Positions 34,485 through 44,160 of a stretch of DNA of 64,000 nt are shown here, piece by piece. The notes beneath the pieces were generated by a model that saw only the letters and a list, made by a program, of their open reading frames with translations, was not told the origin of the DNA and ran no database searches. Positions within the stretch are counted from its first letter, which is position 1, and each line of letters begins with the position of its first letter. The position numbers were made by a program, and so were the translations under genes. Source of the stretch: Herbiconiux sp. A18JL235 (GTDB lineage: Bacteria > Actinomycetota > Actinomycetes > Actinomycetales > Microbacteriaceae); contig NZ_CP162511.1 in NCBI RefSeq assembly GCF_040939305.1, forward strand, positions 1,302,001 through 1,366,000, in the 5' to 3' direction.

Positions 34485-35336
34485 ATGGGCGATGAGACGG
34501 ATGCTGCCGAGATCTGGCTGGTGACCGGTGCGAACCGAGGGTTCGGGCGGGCGATCGCGGAGGCGGCTCTCGGCGCGGGGCATCGCGTCGTCGCGACGAT
34601 GCGCGACCCCTCGACCGGCTCGTTGGAGGGCGGTTCGGCGGGTGGCACCCTGCTCGTGGAGGAGCTCGATGTGCGCGACCGGGCTGCGGCTTCGCGCGTC
34701 GTGTCGGCCGCAGTCGAACGCTTCGGCCGTCTGGACGTCGTGGTGAACAACGCCGGCTTCGGGCTCGTCGGCGCGGTGGAGGAGGTGTCGGAGGCGCAGG
34801 CGCGCGAGATCATCGACACCGATCTCCTCGGGGCGCTCTGGGTCACGCAGGCCGCCCTTCCCGTGATGCGCGAACAGGGCTCCGGTCACGTCGTGCAGAT
34901 CTCGACGACCGGTGCCGTGGGCACCATGCCCACGCTGGGCCTCTACAACGCGGCCAAGTGGGCGCTGGAGGGGTTCACGGAGGCGTTGGCTGCCGAGGTG
35001 AAGGGCCTCGGCATCCGTGTGACCATCGTCGAACCGGGCGCGCTCGACACCGCCTGGGCGACCGGGAACATGCGGTTCAGCGAGCCCCTTGCCGCCTACG
35101 ACTCCCTGCGGACCGAGGTGTTCGGGTCGCCCGACGTGCCGTGGCCCTGGGCCGCCGAGCAGGCGACAGCGGGCGGCACCGCCCCAGCGGCTGCCGCCGC
35201 CGAGCTGCTGCGCTTCGTCGCCGACCCCGACGATCGTCTCCGTCTGCTCATCGGCGACGACGCGCCCCCGCAGGTGCAGGCAGCCCTCGACTCGCGACTC
35301 TCCGACTACCGCCGCGACCCCCGCTTCACCCTCTGA
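34485..35336 (+). CDS. SDR family oxidoreductase
   Basis: A 283-residue classical SDR. The cofactor motif is TGANRGFGRAIAEAA (TGxxxGFG variant), NNAGFGLVG is canonical, and Y154/K158 in YNAAK complete the active site. The TGANRGFG pattern and EALAAEVKGLGIRVTIVEPG place it in the retinol-dehydrogenase-like subgroup that is common in actinobacteria; the substrate cannot be predicted. The gene is transcribed alone, from an apparently leaderless promoter. It converges on acetyl-CoA synthetase 17 bp away, with a small GGCCC/GGGCC hairpin between the stops. Confidence 0.9.
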   Translation: MGDETDAAEIWLVTGANRGFGRAIAEAALGAGHRVVATMRDPSTGSLEGGSAGGTLLVEELDVRDRAAASRVVSAAVERFGRLDVVVNNAGFGLVGAVEEVSEAQAREIIDTDLLGALWVTQAALPVMREQGSGHVVQISTTGAVGTMPTLGLYNAAKWALEGFTEALAAEVKGLGIRVTIVEPGALDTAWATGNMRFSEPLAAYDSLRTEVFGSPDVPWPWAAEQATAGGTAPAAAAAELLRFVADPDDRLRLLIGDDAPPQVQAALDSRLSDYRRDPRFTL

Positions 35337-35353
35337 TCCGGCCCTTGGGCCCG

Positions 35354-37324
<1,971 letters not shown>

Positions 37325-37366
37325 CCGTGACTCCTTCGTCAATTCCCGGGGCGCGTCTAGACTGTC

Positions 37367-37378
37367 GAACCTGGGTTC
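37367..37378. promoter_or_regulatory. Dyad between acs and its divergent regulator
   Basis: GAACC-TG-GGTTC (37367-37378) is a perfect dyad with a two-base centre. A half-site GGTTCCA recurs at about 37417-37423, nearer the regulator. Candidate binding site for the LuxR-type protein. Confidence 0.45.
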
Positions 37379-37434
37379 CACGCACAGCATGAAACGCGAG
37401 ACGCATGCTCCACTAGGTTCCAAAGGCGGTAACC

Positions 37435-38277
37435 ATGACCACGAACACGATGCGACCCGACGATCGCGAGCTGGTGCGCCAGGCCACGCGCTCGCTGTGG
37501 CGCGGCATGGATGCTGCGGTCGCGTTCGGCGGGCTGCGCACCGAGCACAGCGTGCCCATCACCACGAGCTTCGGCGCTCAGACCGATCGGCTTCAGAGCA
37601 TCGTGGTGCGGAATTCCCGTGGTCTCGGCGGGCTCTCCTGGCAGACCCGGGCGCCCCGGGTGGTGAGCGACTACGCGCTCGCGGGTGACATCACCCACGA
37701 CTTCGACTCGCAGATCCTCGGCGAGGGCATCACCGCGCTCGCCGTGGCCCCCATCGTCGTCGGCACGCAGGTGCGGGGCCTGCTCTACGCGGGTCGCCGG
37801 GGCAGCGACGACGACAGGTCGGGCGAGTTCGACACGACGCGTCTGGCCGGAGTCGCGTCGGCGGTGGCTCAGGAGCTGCGGCTGCGCGACCTGGTCGACG
37901 AGCGCGTGGCGATGCAGCAGGCGCAGGCGGCGCAGGCCGAGCTCGCGGCGCGAGCTGCGGAGGCCGAGCGGCCCTCGGCGCAGCTGCGCGAACGACTGGC
38001 CCGCGTCGCCGACCGGACGAGCGACCCGAACACGGCTCGAGAACTCCGCGCCATCCTCGCGCCGCGCCCGGCGGTGGCCGCCGAAGGCGCCCTCACCGAG
38101 CGCCAGCGCGACGTGCTCGAACTCGTCGCGTGTGGCCTCACCAACCCTCAGATCGCCACGCGCCTCGGCCTCTCGGAGCTCACGGTGAAGAGCTACCTGC
38201 GGGCGCTGATGGCCCGCCTCGGTGCGGGCACACGGATGCAGGCCGTGCTGTTCGCCCAGCAACGCGGCCTGCTCTGA
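37435..38277 (+). CDS. GAF domain / LuxR-type transcriptional regulator
   Basis: A 280-residue regulator. Residues about 25-150 form a GAF-like sensor domain. A coiled-coil of about 45 residues ([19 protein letters not shown]) follows, then a LuxR helix-turn-helix ([39 protein letters not shown]). The layout recalls RamA of Corynebacterium, a regulator of acetate metabolism; here the gene is divergent from acs, which supports a similar job. The signal sensed by the GAF domain is unknown. ATG at 37435 follows AAAGGCGG. Confidence 0.85.
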   Translation: MTTNTMRPDDRELVRQATRSLWRGMDAAVAFGGLRTEHSVPITTSFGAQTDRLQSIVVRNSRGLGGLSWQTRAPRVVSDYALAGDITHDFDSQILGEGITALAVAPIVVGTQVRGLLYAGRRGSDDDRSGEFDTTRLAGVASAVAQELRLRDLVDERVAMQQAQAAQAELAARAAEAERPSAQLRERLARVADRTSDPNTARELRAILAPRPAVAAEGALTERQRDVLELVACGLTNPQIATRLGLSELTVKSYLRALMARLGAGTRMQAVLFAQQRGLL

Positions 38278-38284
38278 GCGCCGG

Positions 38285-38500
38285 TCAGCTCTTCTTCTTG
38301 CGCAGCGACTCCGGCTTGTGCACGGCGTCCTTGCCCGACTTGTCGCTCTCGACGAGGTATTGGGGCTCGTCCTTCGACGCTTTGACGGTACGGCCCGCCG
38401 CCTTCGTGTCGGAGGTGATCTTCTTCTTCACCTCACCGGAGGTGGTGGTTCCGTGGGTCGACCACGAGACCTTGTCGCCCTTGTGCAGATCGTCAGCCAT
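38285..38500 (-). CDS. DUF2945 family protein (HVA1/Tudor-like)
   Basis: A 71-residue basic protein with the DUF2945 pattern: DLHKGDKVSWSTHGTTTSGEV, KKKITSDTKAAGRTVKAS, and EPQYLVESDKSGKDAVHKPE. The fold is a small beta-barrel of Tudor/SH3 type, found in many bacteria and fungi; its ligand is unknown. A poly-Lys tail (RKKKS) ends it. ATG at 38500 lies 7 nt after TACGGT, so the message should be leaderless. A longer in-frame extension has no conserved content. Confidence 0.9.
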   Translation of the reverse strand: MADDLHKGDKVSWSTHGTTTSGEVKKKITSDTKAAGRTVKASKDEPQYLVESDKSGKDAVHKPESLRKKKS

Positions 38501-38507
38501 GCGGGTC

Positions 38508-38513
38508 ACCGTA
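38508..38513 (-). promoter_or_regulatory. -10 box of DUF2945 gene
   Basis: TACGGT on the minus strand, 7 nt before the ATG at 38500; predicted leaderless. Confidence 0.55.
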
Positions 38514-38534
38514 CTCCCGCGGGGCGGCGGGCGC

Positions 38535-39056
38535 TCAGAACAGGGTGTCGTCGGGCGTGGTGACGGGGGCCGGCTCGACGAGCGGCGCCGAGCCTCCCGG
38601 GAACCCGGGGCCGGTGTCGGGGGTGCGGCCCTTCTGGTAGGCCTCCGCGGCGGCGCGGGCACGAGCATCCGCTGCTTCGTTGAGGGTGTGGCCGACGTGG
38701 CCCTTCACCCACTCGAAGGTGTAGCGGCGGCCGGCGACGGCGGCGTCGATCTCCTTGATGAGGTCGAGGTTCATCACCGGCTTGCCGTCGCCCTTGCGCC
38801 AGCCCTTGCGCTTCCAGCCGGGCATCCACTTCGTGACCGTGTTGATCACGTACTGGCTGTCGCAGAGCACGTGCAGGTGGTCGTCGACGTGCGCCGTGGC
38901 ACGGAACAGCTCGAGCACGGCCTTCAGCTCACCCATGTTGTTCGTGCCGTGCGGCCAGCCGCCGGCCGCCCAGGTGTCGTCGTCGATGTACCAGGCCCAG
39001 CCCGCGGGGCCGGGGTTGCCGAGCGCGGAGCCGTCGGCGGAAGCGGTGATCGTCAT
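38535..39056 (-). CDS. rnhA: Ribonuclease HI
   Basis: A 173-residue RNase HI that cuts RNA in RNA-DNA hybrids. The catalytic acidic residues are visible: D in SADGSALGNPGPAGWAW, E in NNMGELKAVLEL, D in VLCDSQYVINTV, and D in the C-terminal AADARARAA. The basic handle WMPGWKRKGWRKGDGKPV and the His-containing VKGHVGHTLNE are intact. A Pro/Thr-rich tail of about 35 residues follows the fold. ATG at 39056 is 8 nt after TACCCT; GGAG in the gap could also serve as a ribosome site. Confidence 0.95.
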   Translation of the reverse strand: MTITASADGSALGNPGPAGWAWYIDDDTWAAGGWPHGTNNMGELKAVLELFRATAHVDDHLHVLCDSQYVINTVTKWMPGWKRKGWRKGDGKPVMNLDLIKEIDAAVAGRRYTFEWVKGHVGHTLNEAADARARAAAEAYQKGRTPDTGPGFPGGSAPLVEPAPVTTPDDTLF

Positions 39057-39064
39057 CGTGCTCC

Positions 39065-39070
39065 AGGGTA
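39065..39070 (-). promoter_or_regulatory. -10 box of RNase HI gene
   Basis: TACCCT on the minus strand, 8 nt before the ATG at 39056. Confidence 0.5.
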
Positions 39071-39121
39071 CAGGTTCGGGCCGCAGGCACGTCCGGTGTG
39101 CACCGCCGCCGAGCGGCCGGC

Positions 39122-40006
39122 TCAGGCGGAGGGCTTCACTGCCTGGAGGGTGTAGCTGAGCGGCACGACCCCGGCGCGCTCGCCGAGGGCGTGCTCGCCG
39201 TCGGGGCGCTCCACCATCTGCCCGGGCAACGCCTCCCAGGGAACGCTGTCGTGCTCGACCAGCATCGTCAGCACGAGGCCCGCATCCAGCAGTGCCGTCA
39301 CGATCTCGCCCAGCCCGTGATTCCACTCGTAGGTCTTGGTGGCCGTGAGCGGGCGGTCGGTGGGCACGTAGCTTGCATCGTCGTCCCACTCGAGCGGTGT
39401 CGCGTGCTCCCAGTAGGGGTAGCGCAGGTGGAGGTCGTCGTCGAGGCTCTCGTCCATCGCCCACAGGATGGGGTGGCCCTCGCGGACGAACAGCCGCCCG
39501 CCGGGCTTCAACAGGCCCGCCACCACGCCCGCCCACTCCGCGACGGAAGGCAGCCAGCACAGGGCTCCGATGCCCGTGTAGACGAGATCGAACGACCCGG
39601 GGGCGAGCGCGGAGAGAGCGGATGCGACATCCGATTCCACGAATTCGACCGTGTCGCCCGTCTCCGCCACCAGCCTGCGGGCCTCCGCGATCGCGGTGGG
39701 AGAGAAGTCGAGCCCGGTGACCTGCGCGCCGAGGCGCGCCAGGGAGAGGGTGTCGGTGCCGATGTGGCACTGGAGGTGCACGGTGCGCAGGCCCACGATG
39801 TCGCCGAGTCGCTCGCGGTCGAACTCCACGACCTGGGAGATCAGGGCGCGGTCGTCGACGAAGCGCTGCACGCCGTAGCCGAGTCCGGTGCGGGTGGAGT
39901 GCACGGTGGCGCGGTCGTCCCAGTTGGCGCGATTGGCCGCGAGGTGGTCGGTCAGGGTGAGGGCATCGGCGGTGGCGGGGCTGTGGGGGCGGGCGTCGTC
40001 GGTCAC
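39122..40006 (-). CDS. Class I SAM-dependent methyltransferase
   Basis: A 294-residue methyltransferase. The SAM-binding region is VHLQCHIGTDTLSLARLG, followed by GLDFSPTAIAEAR (acidic residue at the end of strand 2) and FDLVYTGIGALCWLP. The GTG start at 40006 lies 7 nt after a TATCCT box; the longer in-frame extension to 40447 crosses the neighbouring methyltransferase and is not real. The C-terminal half (EGHPILWAMDE, YFHAT-like region) is typical of a large uncharacterised actinobacterial group. Its substrate is unknown. Confidence 0.88.
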   Translation of the reverse strand: MTDDARPHSPATADALTLTDHLAANRANWDDRATVHSTRTGLGYGVQRFVDDRALISQVVEFDRERLGDIVGLRTVHLQCHIGTDTLSLARLGAQVTGLDFSPTAIAEARRLVAETGDTVEFVESDVASALSALAPGSFDLVYTGIGALCWLPSVAEWAGVVAGLLKPGGRLFVREGHPILWAMDESLDDDLHLRYPYWEHATPLEWDDDASYVPTDRPLTATKTYEWNHGLGEIVTALLDAGLVLTMLVEHDSVPWEALPGQMVERPDGEHALGERAGVVPLSYTLQAVKPSA

Positions 40007-40013
40007 GCGAGGA

Positions 40014-40019
40014 AGGATA
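40014..40019 (-). promoter_or_regulatory. -10 box of methyltransferase gene
   Basis: TATCCT on the minus strand, 7 nt before the GTG at 40006; predicted leaderless GTG start. Confidence 0.5.
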
Positions 40020-40089
40020 CCCGGTGCGGATCCAGTGGCCCACCGCATCCGGGTCCCCGGTCCGGTCCCTCCGTGGTCGGCAGACCGGG

Positions 40090-40797
40090 TCAGCTGCGCG
40101 TGACGAGGAGCACGCCGTCGTCGAGCTCGATCTCGCCGTCGGGCCCGCTCTGGGTGCGCGCCCGCACCTCGCTCACCGCGACGCTCCAGTCGCCATCGGG
40201 GAGGGCGAGAGACGCGAGCAGTTCGTCGGGCGTCGGCAGGTAGGGTCGTTCCTCCTCGGGCAGCGCCGCCGACGAAGGGAAGCTCAGGTGCCCGACGACG
40301 AGGAGCGAGCCGCCCGGCGCGACTGCGGTGGCGGCCCTCCGCAGCACCTCCTCGCGCGGGAAGCCGACCGGCGAGTGCAGGAAGCACGCCGACACCAGGT
40401 CGTAGCTGCCGGCCGGTCGCCAGTCGGTGAGGTCGGCCTGCTGCCACTCGATGCGGTGGGCGGGAATGCCGCGACGGCTCGCCTCGGCCGCTGAGCGCTC
40501 GAGCGCCGTGGGGGAGATGTCGATCGCCGTCACCTGCCAGCCTCGTTCGGCGAGCCAGAGCGAGTCGCCGCCCTCGCCGCTGCCCAGGTCGAGCGCGGTG
40601 CCGGGGTGGAGGCCTGCGGCCAGGTCGGCGAGCACCTTGTTCGGCCGTCCGCTCCAGATCTGGGGGGTCTGCCGGTAGAGCTCCTCCCAGAAGGTGATGG
40701 CGTCCTTGCCCTCGGTCGAGGGCATGGTGCGCCCGGCGCCGTGGGAGTGGCCGCCGTGCGTGTGGCCGGCGGTCGGGTGCTCGTCGTGATCGCTCAT
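40090..40797 (-). CDS. SAM-dependent methyltransferase with His-rich N-terminus
   Basis: A 235-residue methyltransferase. Motif I is ALDLGSGEGGDSLWLAERGW, motif II VTAIDISPTALE, and motif III QADLTDWRPAGSYDLVSACF, close to the TehB-like tellurite-resistance group. The first 30 residues contain six or seven His (DHDEHPTAGHTHGGHSHG), a pattern usual in metal-binding proteins. ATG at 40797 is preceded by CATCCT at a 6-nt distance. The substrate may be a metalloid or thiol, but this is only an inference from the His-rich segment and the family. Confidence 0.85.
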   Translation of the reverse strand: MSDHDEHPTAGHTHGGHSHGAGRTMPSTEGKDAITFWEELYRQTPQIWSGRPNKVLADLAAGLHPGTALDLGSGEGGDSLWLAERGWQVTAIDISPTALERSAAEASRRGIPAHRIEWQQADLTDWRPAGSYDLVSACFLHSPVGFPREEVLRRAATAVAPGGSLLVVGHLSFPSSAALPEEERPYLPTPDELLASLALPDGDWSVAVSEVRARTQSGPDGEIELDDGVLLVTRS

Positions 40798-40861
40798 GAG
40801 ATCAGGATGCACGGGCCTCCGGGAAGCTCACAACCCTGTGCCGAAGCGGCAAGTCGCGCGC

Positions 40862-41335
40862 CTACGCCGGTGCGCCGCCGGTCGCACCGGGCAGCGGGGC
40901 GATCCGCTCGATGATCGCGCTCAGGCGGGAGTGCAGCTCGGTCAACTCGTCGAGGTCGACTCCGAGCGCCGCGACGACTTGGGGCGGCACCTCCTCGGCC
41001 TGGACGCGTAACGCCCGTCCCGCGTCCGTCAGCATCACCGCCAGCTGGCGTTCGTCGTCGGCGGAGCGTCGACGGGTGACCAGACCTGCCGCCTCGAGGC
41101 GCTTCACGAGCGGAGACAGCGTGGCGGGTTCCAGGCGCAGCACCTCGGCGAGAGCGGAGAGCGAGCGCGGCTCGCGCTCCCAGAGCGCGAGCATCACGAG
41201 GTACTGCGGGTGGGTCAAGCCCATCGGTTCGAGGATGGGCTTGTAGGCGCCGATGACGGTGCGGGAGGCGACGGCAAGCGCGAAGCAGAGCTGCCGGTCG
41301 AGCTGGAGCAGGTCGGCGTCGGTAGTCCTCGTCAT
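40862..41335 (-). CDS. MarR family transcriptional regulator
   Basis: A 157-residue winged-helix regulator. LTHPQYLVMLALWEREPRSLSALAEVLRLEPATLSPLVKRLEAAGLV is the MarR DNA-binding domain, followed by a wing RRSADDERQLAVMLTDAG. Helices at both ends form the dimer interface. The ligand is unknown; a Cys (LCFALA) near the N-terminus recalls the OhrR subgroup, which senses peroxides, but this is not conclusive. The gene is divergent from a small zinc-ribbon-like protein, and the two start codons flank a perfect palindrome. Confidence 0.92.
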   Translation of the reverse strand: MTRTTDADLLQLDRQLCFALAVASRTVIGAYKPILEPMGLTHPQYLVMLALWEREPRSLSALAEVLRLEPATLSPLVKRLEAAGLVTRRRSADDERQLAVMLTDAGRALRVQAEEVPPQVVAALGVDLDELTELHSRLSAIIERIAPLPGATGGAPA

Positions 41336-41341
41336 GGATAG

Positions 41342-41353
41342 TTAGTATACTAA
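41342..41353. promoter_or_regulatory. Palindromic operator with overlapping divergent -10 boxes
   Basis: TTAGTATACTAA is a perfect 12-bp palindrome in the 23-bp gap between the MarR gene (start 41335) and the small gene (start 41359). It contains TATACT on both strands: 7 nt before the plus start and 8 nt before the minus start. One bound MarR dimer would block both promoters. Confidence 0.75.
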
Positions 41354-41358
41354 GGGTT

Positions 41359-41604
41359 ATGGCACGAAAGAAGCCTCGCACCCCCGACCCGATGAACCCG
41401 TTCGACGGCAGGCCGGGTCTCGTCAACGCGATCAACCGCGTGGTCTACCGCTATGCCGGCCCGGCGCAGGTGGGAATCGGGCGGGCCGAGGCGCCGTACG
41501 TGCCGCCGGCCGATCCGCGCTGTCCGCTGTGCGGTGAGCCCATGGCCCGCCACGAGATCGACCGCTCGGGGGAGCGCACGCAGCTGCACTGCCCGAGCGT
41601 CTGA
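41359..41604 (+). CDS. Small protein with zinc-ribbon-like C-terminus
   Basis: An 81-residue basic protein. The N-terminal half (MARKKPRTPDPMNPFDGRPG, then VNAINRVVYRYAGPAQVGIG) is followed by CPLCGEPMARHEI and HCPSV, giving three Cys and two His suited to a small zinc site. No membrane segment. It is controlled by the same palindrome as the divergent MarR gene, so it may be that regulator's main target. Similar unnamed proteins exist in Microbacteriaceae. Function unknown. Confidence 0.75.
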   Translation: MARKKPRTPDPMNPFDGRPGLVNAINRVVYRYAGPAQVGIGRAEAPYVPPADPRCPLCGEPMARHEIDRSGERTQLHCPSV

Positions 41605-41676
41605 GCGTGCCGTCCGTCACCTCGTCATTTGGGATGAAAGACGGTCGCGCACGCGCATCCGCAGCGCTGCTGCGCC

Positions 41677-41682
41677 TAGCGT
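41677..41682 (+). promoter_or_regulatory. -10 box of DesK-type kinase operon
   Basis: TAGCGT, 6 nt before the ATG at 41689; predicted leaderless. Confidence 0.55.
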
Positions 41683-41688
41683 GAGGTC

Positions 41689-43143
41689 ATGCCATCGACC
41701 CTGAAGGCCCTGCTGTCCCTCCGGCGCCTGCGGCCCCTGCTCGAGCCCTCGATCGCGGTGGTGTACGCGTTGCTCTGGGTGAACGCCGAGATCGGCAGAT
41801 CTCCCGAACCCGGGTTCTACCTCGCCCTCGGCGCCTACGCCGTGGCCATCGCGGTGTCGCGGCGGCTCACGACGGTGTCGATCGTCATCGTGGTGCTCGT
41901 GCCGCTGCTGCAACTGGTGGGGCTGCTCACGGCGCCCACCTCGACCGCGTGGCCGCTCTATCAGGCTGTGATCGTCGTCGCTTTCGCTGCCGGATGCTCG
42001 CCCGATCCGCGCATCCGATGGTCGGGACTCGCCGGTGGCCTGGTGCAGGCGCTCGTCGCCGCGGTCGTCCTGGTGTTCGACGGCGACTGGCTGAGCTGGA
42101 CAGGGGGCACCTCGGTGTTCGAAGGCGGCGCCTTGACGAGGATCGAGAATCCGCGCGCGATCTGGGTGTTCGTGCTCTTCGTGCTGGCGGCGCTCGTCTT
42201 CCTCACAGCCTGGGGCGCGGGAGTCTTTCTCCACATCTCGCGCCGGCGCCGAGCCGAACAGAACCTCCTCGCCGAGACTGAGGCCGAACTCGCCGTCGCC
42301 GACGTGGAGTTGCGGAGTGTGAAGGAGCGCGATGAGATCGCCCAGGAAGTGCATGACGTTCTCGCCCATTCGCTCGCGGTGGTCATCGCCGTGGCCGACG
42401 GAACGAGATTCCTGCGGGCCGCCGGGCTGGTCGAGAGCGCCCCGCCGGTCGGCCGCGTCGGGGACGGCGACGGGCGCGGTGGGGACGGCGACGGGCGTGG
42501 TGGGGATGGCGACGTGACGTCGGCGATGGCGCGCGAGCGAAGCACCGACGACGCTCTCGGTGAGATCGCCGCCGCGGCTCGCACTGCACTTCTCGATCTG
42601 CGGGGCCTGCTCGAGGGTCTCCACGACCAGACGCGGCGCCCCCAGCCCCGGCTCGTCGACCTCGGAGCGCTCGTCGACCGCATGTCGTCGACGGGCATGG
42701 AGGTGAGGTTCGAGCAGTTCGGAGAGCCCCGGCGGCTCACCCCGTCGCAGGAAGCGGCCGTCTACCGCATCGTGCAGGAGAGCCTCACGAACGCCTTGAA
42801 GCACGGAGGGGAGAGCCCGTGTGCGGCGGTGTCGCTCGCCTGGGGCGACGACGGTCTCGTCGTCGGTGTCGTGAGCGGATCACTGTCGGGCGGAGGTGCC
42901 CCCGCCCGACCCGAGCCGGCGCTGGGGGTGGCCGGTGCCGGTGCCGGTGCCGGTGCCGGCGCGGAGCCGGTGAGGTCGTTCGGCATCACGGGCATGAGAG
43001 ACCGGGCGCGGCTGGCGGGCGGGTGGCTCACGGCGTCAGCCGAGGGGGAGGAGTTCGTCGTCACCGCGTTCATTCCGGTTCACCTCGCTTCTGCCCGGGC
43101 CACTCCGTCCCGCGAGCTCGTCGAGACGGGGGAGCGGCCGTGA
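41689..43143 (+). CDS. Sensor histidine kinase (NarL/DesK type)
   Basis: A 484-residue membrane kinase. Five or six hydrophobic segments fill residues 15-180. A coiled-coil leads to the HisKA_3 domain with the phospho-accepting H222 in QEVHDVLAHSL. The ATPase domain has IVQESLTNALKHG and GITGMRDRARLAGG. Two low-complexity insertions are odd: a DGDGRGG repeat (about 257-275) inside the dimerisation domain and an (AG)n tract (about 415-424) inside the ATPase domain; both are encoded by DNA tandem repeats. GTG of the regulator overlaps the stop (GTGA), so the pair is an operon. Confidence 0.93.
   Translation: MPSTLKALLSLRRLRPLLEPSIAVVYALLWVNAEIGRSPEPGFYLALGAYAVAIAVSRRLTTVSIVIVVLVPLLQLVGLLTAPTSTAWPLYQAVIVVAFAAGCSPDPRIRWSGLAGGLVQALVAAVVLVFDGDWLSWTGGTSVFEGGALTRIENPRAIWVFVLFVLAALVFLTAWGAGVFLHISRRRRAEQNLLAETEAELAVADVELRSVKERDEIAQEVHDVLAHSLAVVIAVADGTRFLRAAGLVESAPPVGRVGDGDGRGGDGDGRGGDGDVTSAMARERSTDDALGEIAAAARTALLDLRGLLEGLHDQTRRPQPRLVDLGALVDRMSSTGMEVRFEQFGEPRRLTPSQEAAVYRIVQESLTNALKHGGESPCAAVSLAWGDDGLVVGVVSGSLSGGGAPARPEPALGVAGAGAGAGAGAEPVRSFGITGMRDRARLAGGWLTASAEGEEFVVTAFIPVHLASARATPSRELVETGERP
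42460..42515 (+). repeat. 21-bp tandem repeat inside kinase gene
   Basis: About 2.6 copies of a GGGGACGGCGACGGGCGCGGT-type unit (42460-42480, 42481-42501, then a partial copy). The unit is a multiple of three, so copy changes keep the frame. Confidence 0.75.
42931..42960 (+). repeat. Hexanucleotide repeat inside kinase gene
   Basis: GCCGGT repeated four times with a fifth variant copy, encoding alternating Ala-Gly within the ATPase domain. In-frame variation is possible. Confidence 0.75.
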
Positions 43144-44039
43144 CGGGGTGCGGCGAAGACCCGGCGGCGGCGCCCTTCGACGACTCCGCCCCTGCAGGGG
43201 CCTCGTCGGCCGGTGAGCGCATCCGTGTCGCCGTCGTAGACGACCAGGAGCTGTTCGTCTACGGGTTGCGCATGCTCATCGAGTCGCAGCCCGACCTCGA
43301 GCTCGTGGGCACCGGCGGCGACGGCGCGGCCGCCGTCGAGATCGCCCGGCGCGAACGACCAGACGTGCTGCTCCTCGACATACGTATGCCGGAAATGAAC
43401 GGCATCGAGGCCACGCATCGCATCGTCACGGCCGGTGGCGGCACCGCGTGCGCCGGCGGCGGGGCTGACCGTTCGGGCGCGGGAAAGAGCGGCGATGGGA
43501 CGAGGCGCGACGGGGCGAGTGGCGAAGGGATGTGCCGGGTGGTGGTGCTCACCACGTTCCAGCAGGAGGAGGCCGTCTTCCAGGCGATGAAGCACGGTGC
43601 GAGTGCTTTCGTCACCAAAGACGTCGCGCCGGAGGTGCTCCTCGACACCATCAGGTCGGTGCACGCCGGCGACGCGCCGCCCACCCTGATCGGCACGGTC
43701 GTGCGCGGCCACCTCGGGCAGGCCGGAGCCGTCGGCGCGCCCACCGGGTCGTCCGGCGGCGGCGTGTCGCCGTCCACGGCCGGCGCCCCGCGCAGTTCGG
43801 GCACCGGGCGGGCCGATCCCGACGCCCCCGACGGCCCCATCGCCGAGCTCTCGCCGCGCGAGCGCGAGATCTACCTGCTCACCGCCCGCGGACTCCGCAA
43901 TGCCGACATCGCGAAGGCCGCGTTCGTCACGGAGTCGACGGTGAAGTCGCACGTCCGCAGCATCCTGGCCAAGCTGTCGCTGACGAGCCGCGCCCAGATC
44001 GTCGTTCACGCGTACGAGAACCGCCTGCTGATCTTCTGA
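43140..44039 (+). CDS. NarL/LuxR-family response regulator
   Basis: A 299-residue regulator, longer than the usual 210-220. The receiver starts IRVAVVDDQELFVYGLRM, with phospho-acceptor D80 in LLLDIRMPEMNG. A Gly/Ser/Arg-rich insertion of about 35 residues follows (around 99-134), before VVVLTTFQQEEAVFQAMKHGASAFVTKD, which has the switch Thr and conserved Lys. A second low-complexity linker (about 190-230) leads to the LuxR domain LSPREREIYLLTARGLRNADI. Coupled to the kinase by a 4-bp overlap. Targets unknown; the cellulase gene downstream is one candidate. Confidence 0.92.
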   Translation: MTGCGEDPAAAPFDDSAPAGASSAGERIRVAVVDDQELFVYGLRMLIESQPDLELVGTGGDGAAAVEIARRERPDVLLLDIRMPEMNGIEATHRIVTAGGGTACAGGGADRSGAGKSGDGTRRDGASGEGMCRVVVLTTFQQEEAVFQAMKHGASAFVTKDVAPEVLLDTIRSVHAGDAPPTLIGTVVRGHLGQAGAVGAPTGSSGGGVSPSTAGAPRSSGTGRADPDAPDGPIAELSPREREIYLLTARGLRNADIAKAAFVTESTVKSHVRSILAKLSLTSRAQIVVHAYENRLLIF

Positions 44040-44076
44040 GATCCGAGATCGGCCCGCGGGGCGGGCGGGTTCGGGT

Positions 44077-44100
44077 TAGCATGAGGTCACCTCCGAGGTG
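44077..44100 (+). promoter_or_regulatory. Promoter and dyad operator of cellulase gene
   Basis: A TAGCAT -10 box (44077-44082) is followed at once by overlapping dyads: GAGGT-C-ACCTC (44084-44094) and CACCTC-C-GAGGTG (44088-44100). The predicted transcription start lies within them, a position suited to a repressor. Confidence 0.5.
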
Positions 44101-44160
44101 TTGGGAACTCGTGCGGGGGTTGCAGTTCACCCAGGGCCAGACATGCAACTCGGAGGATCG

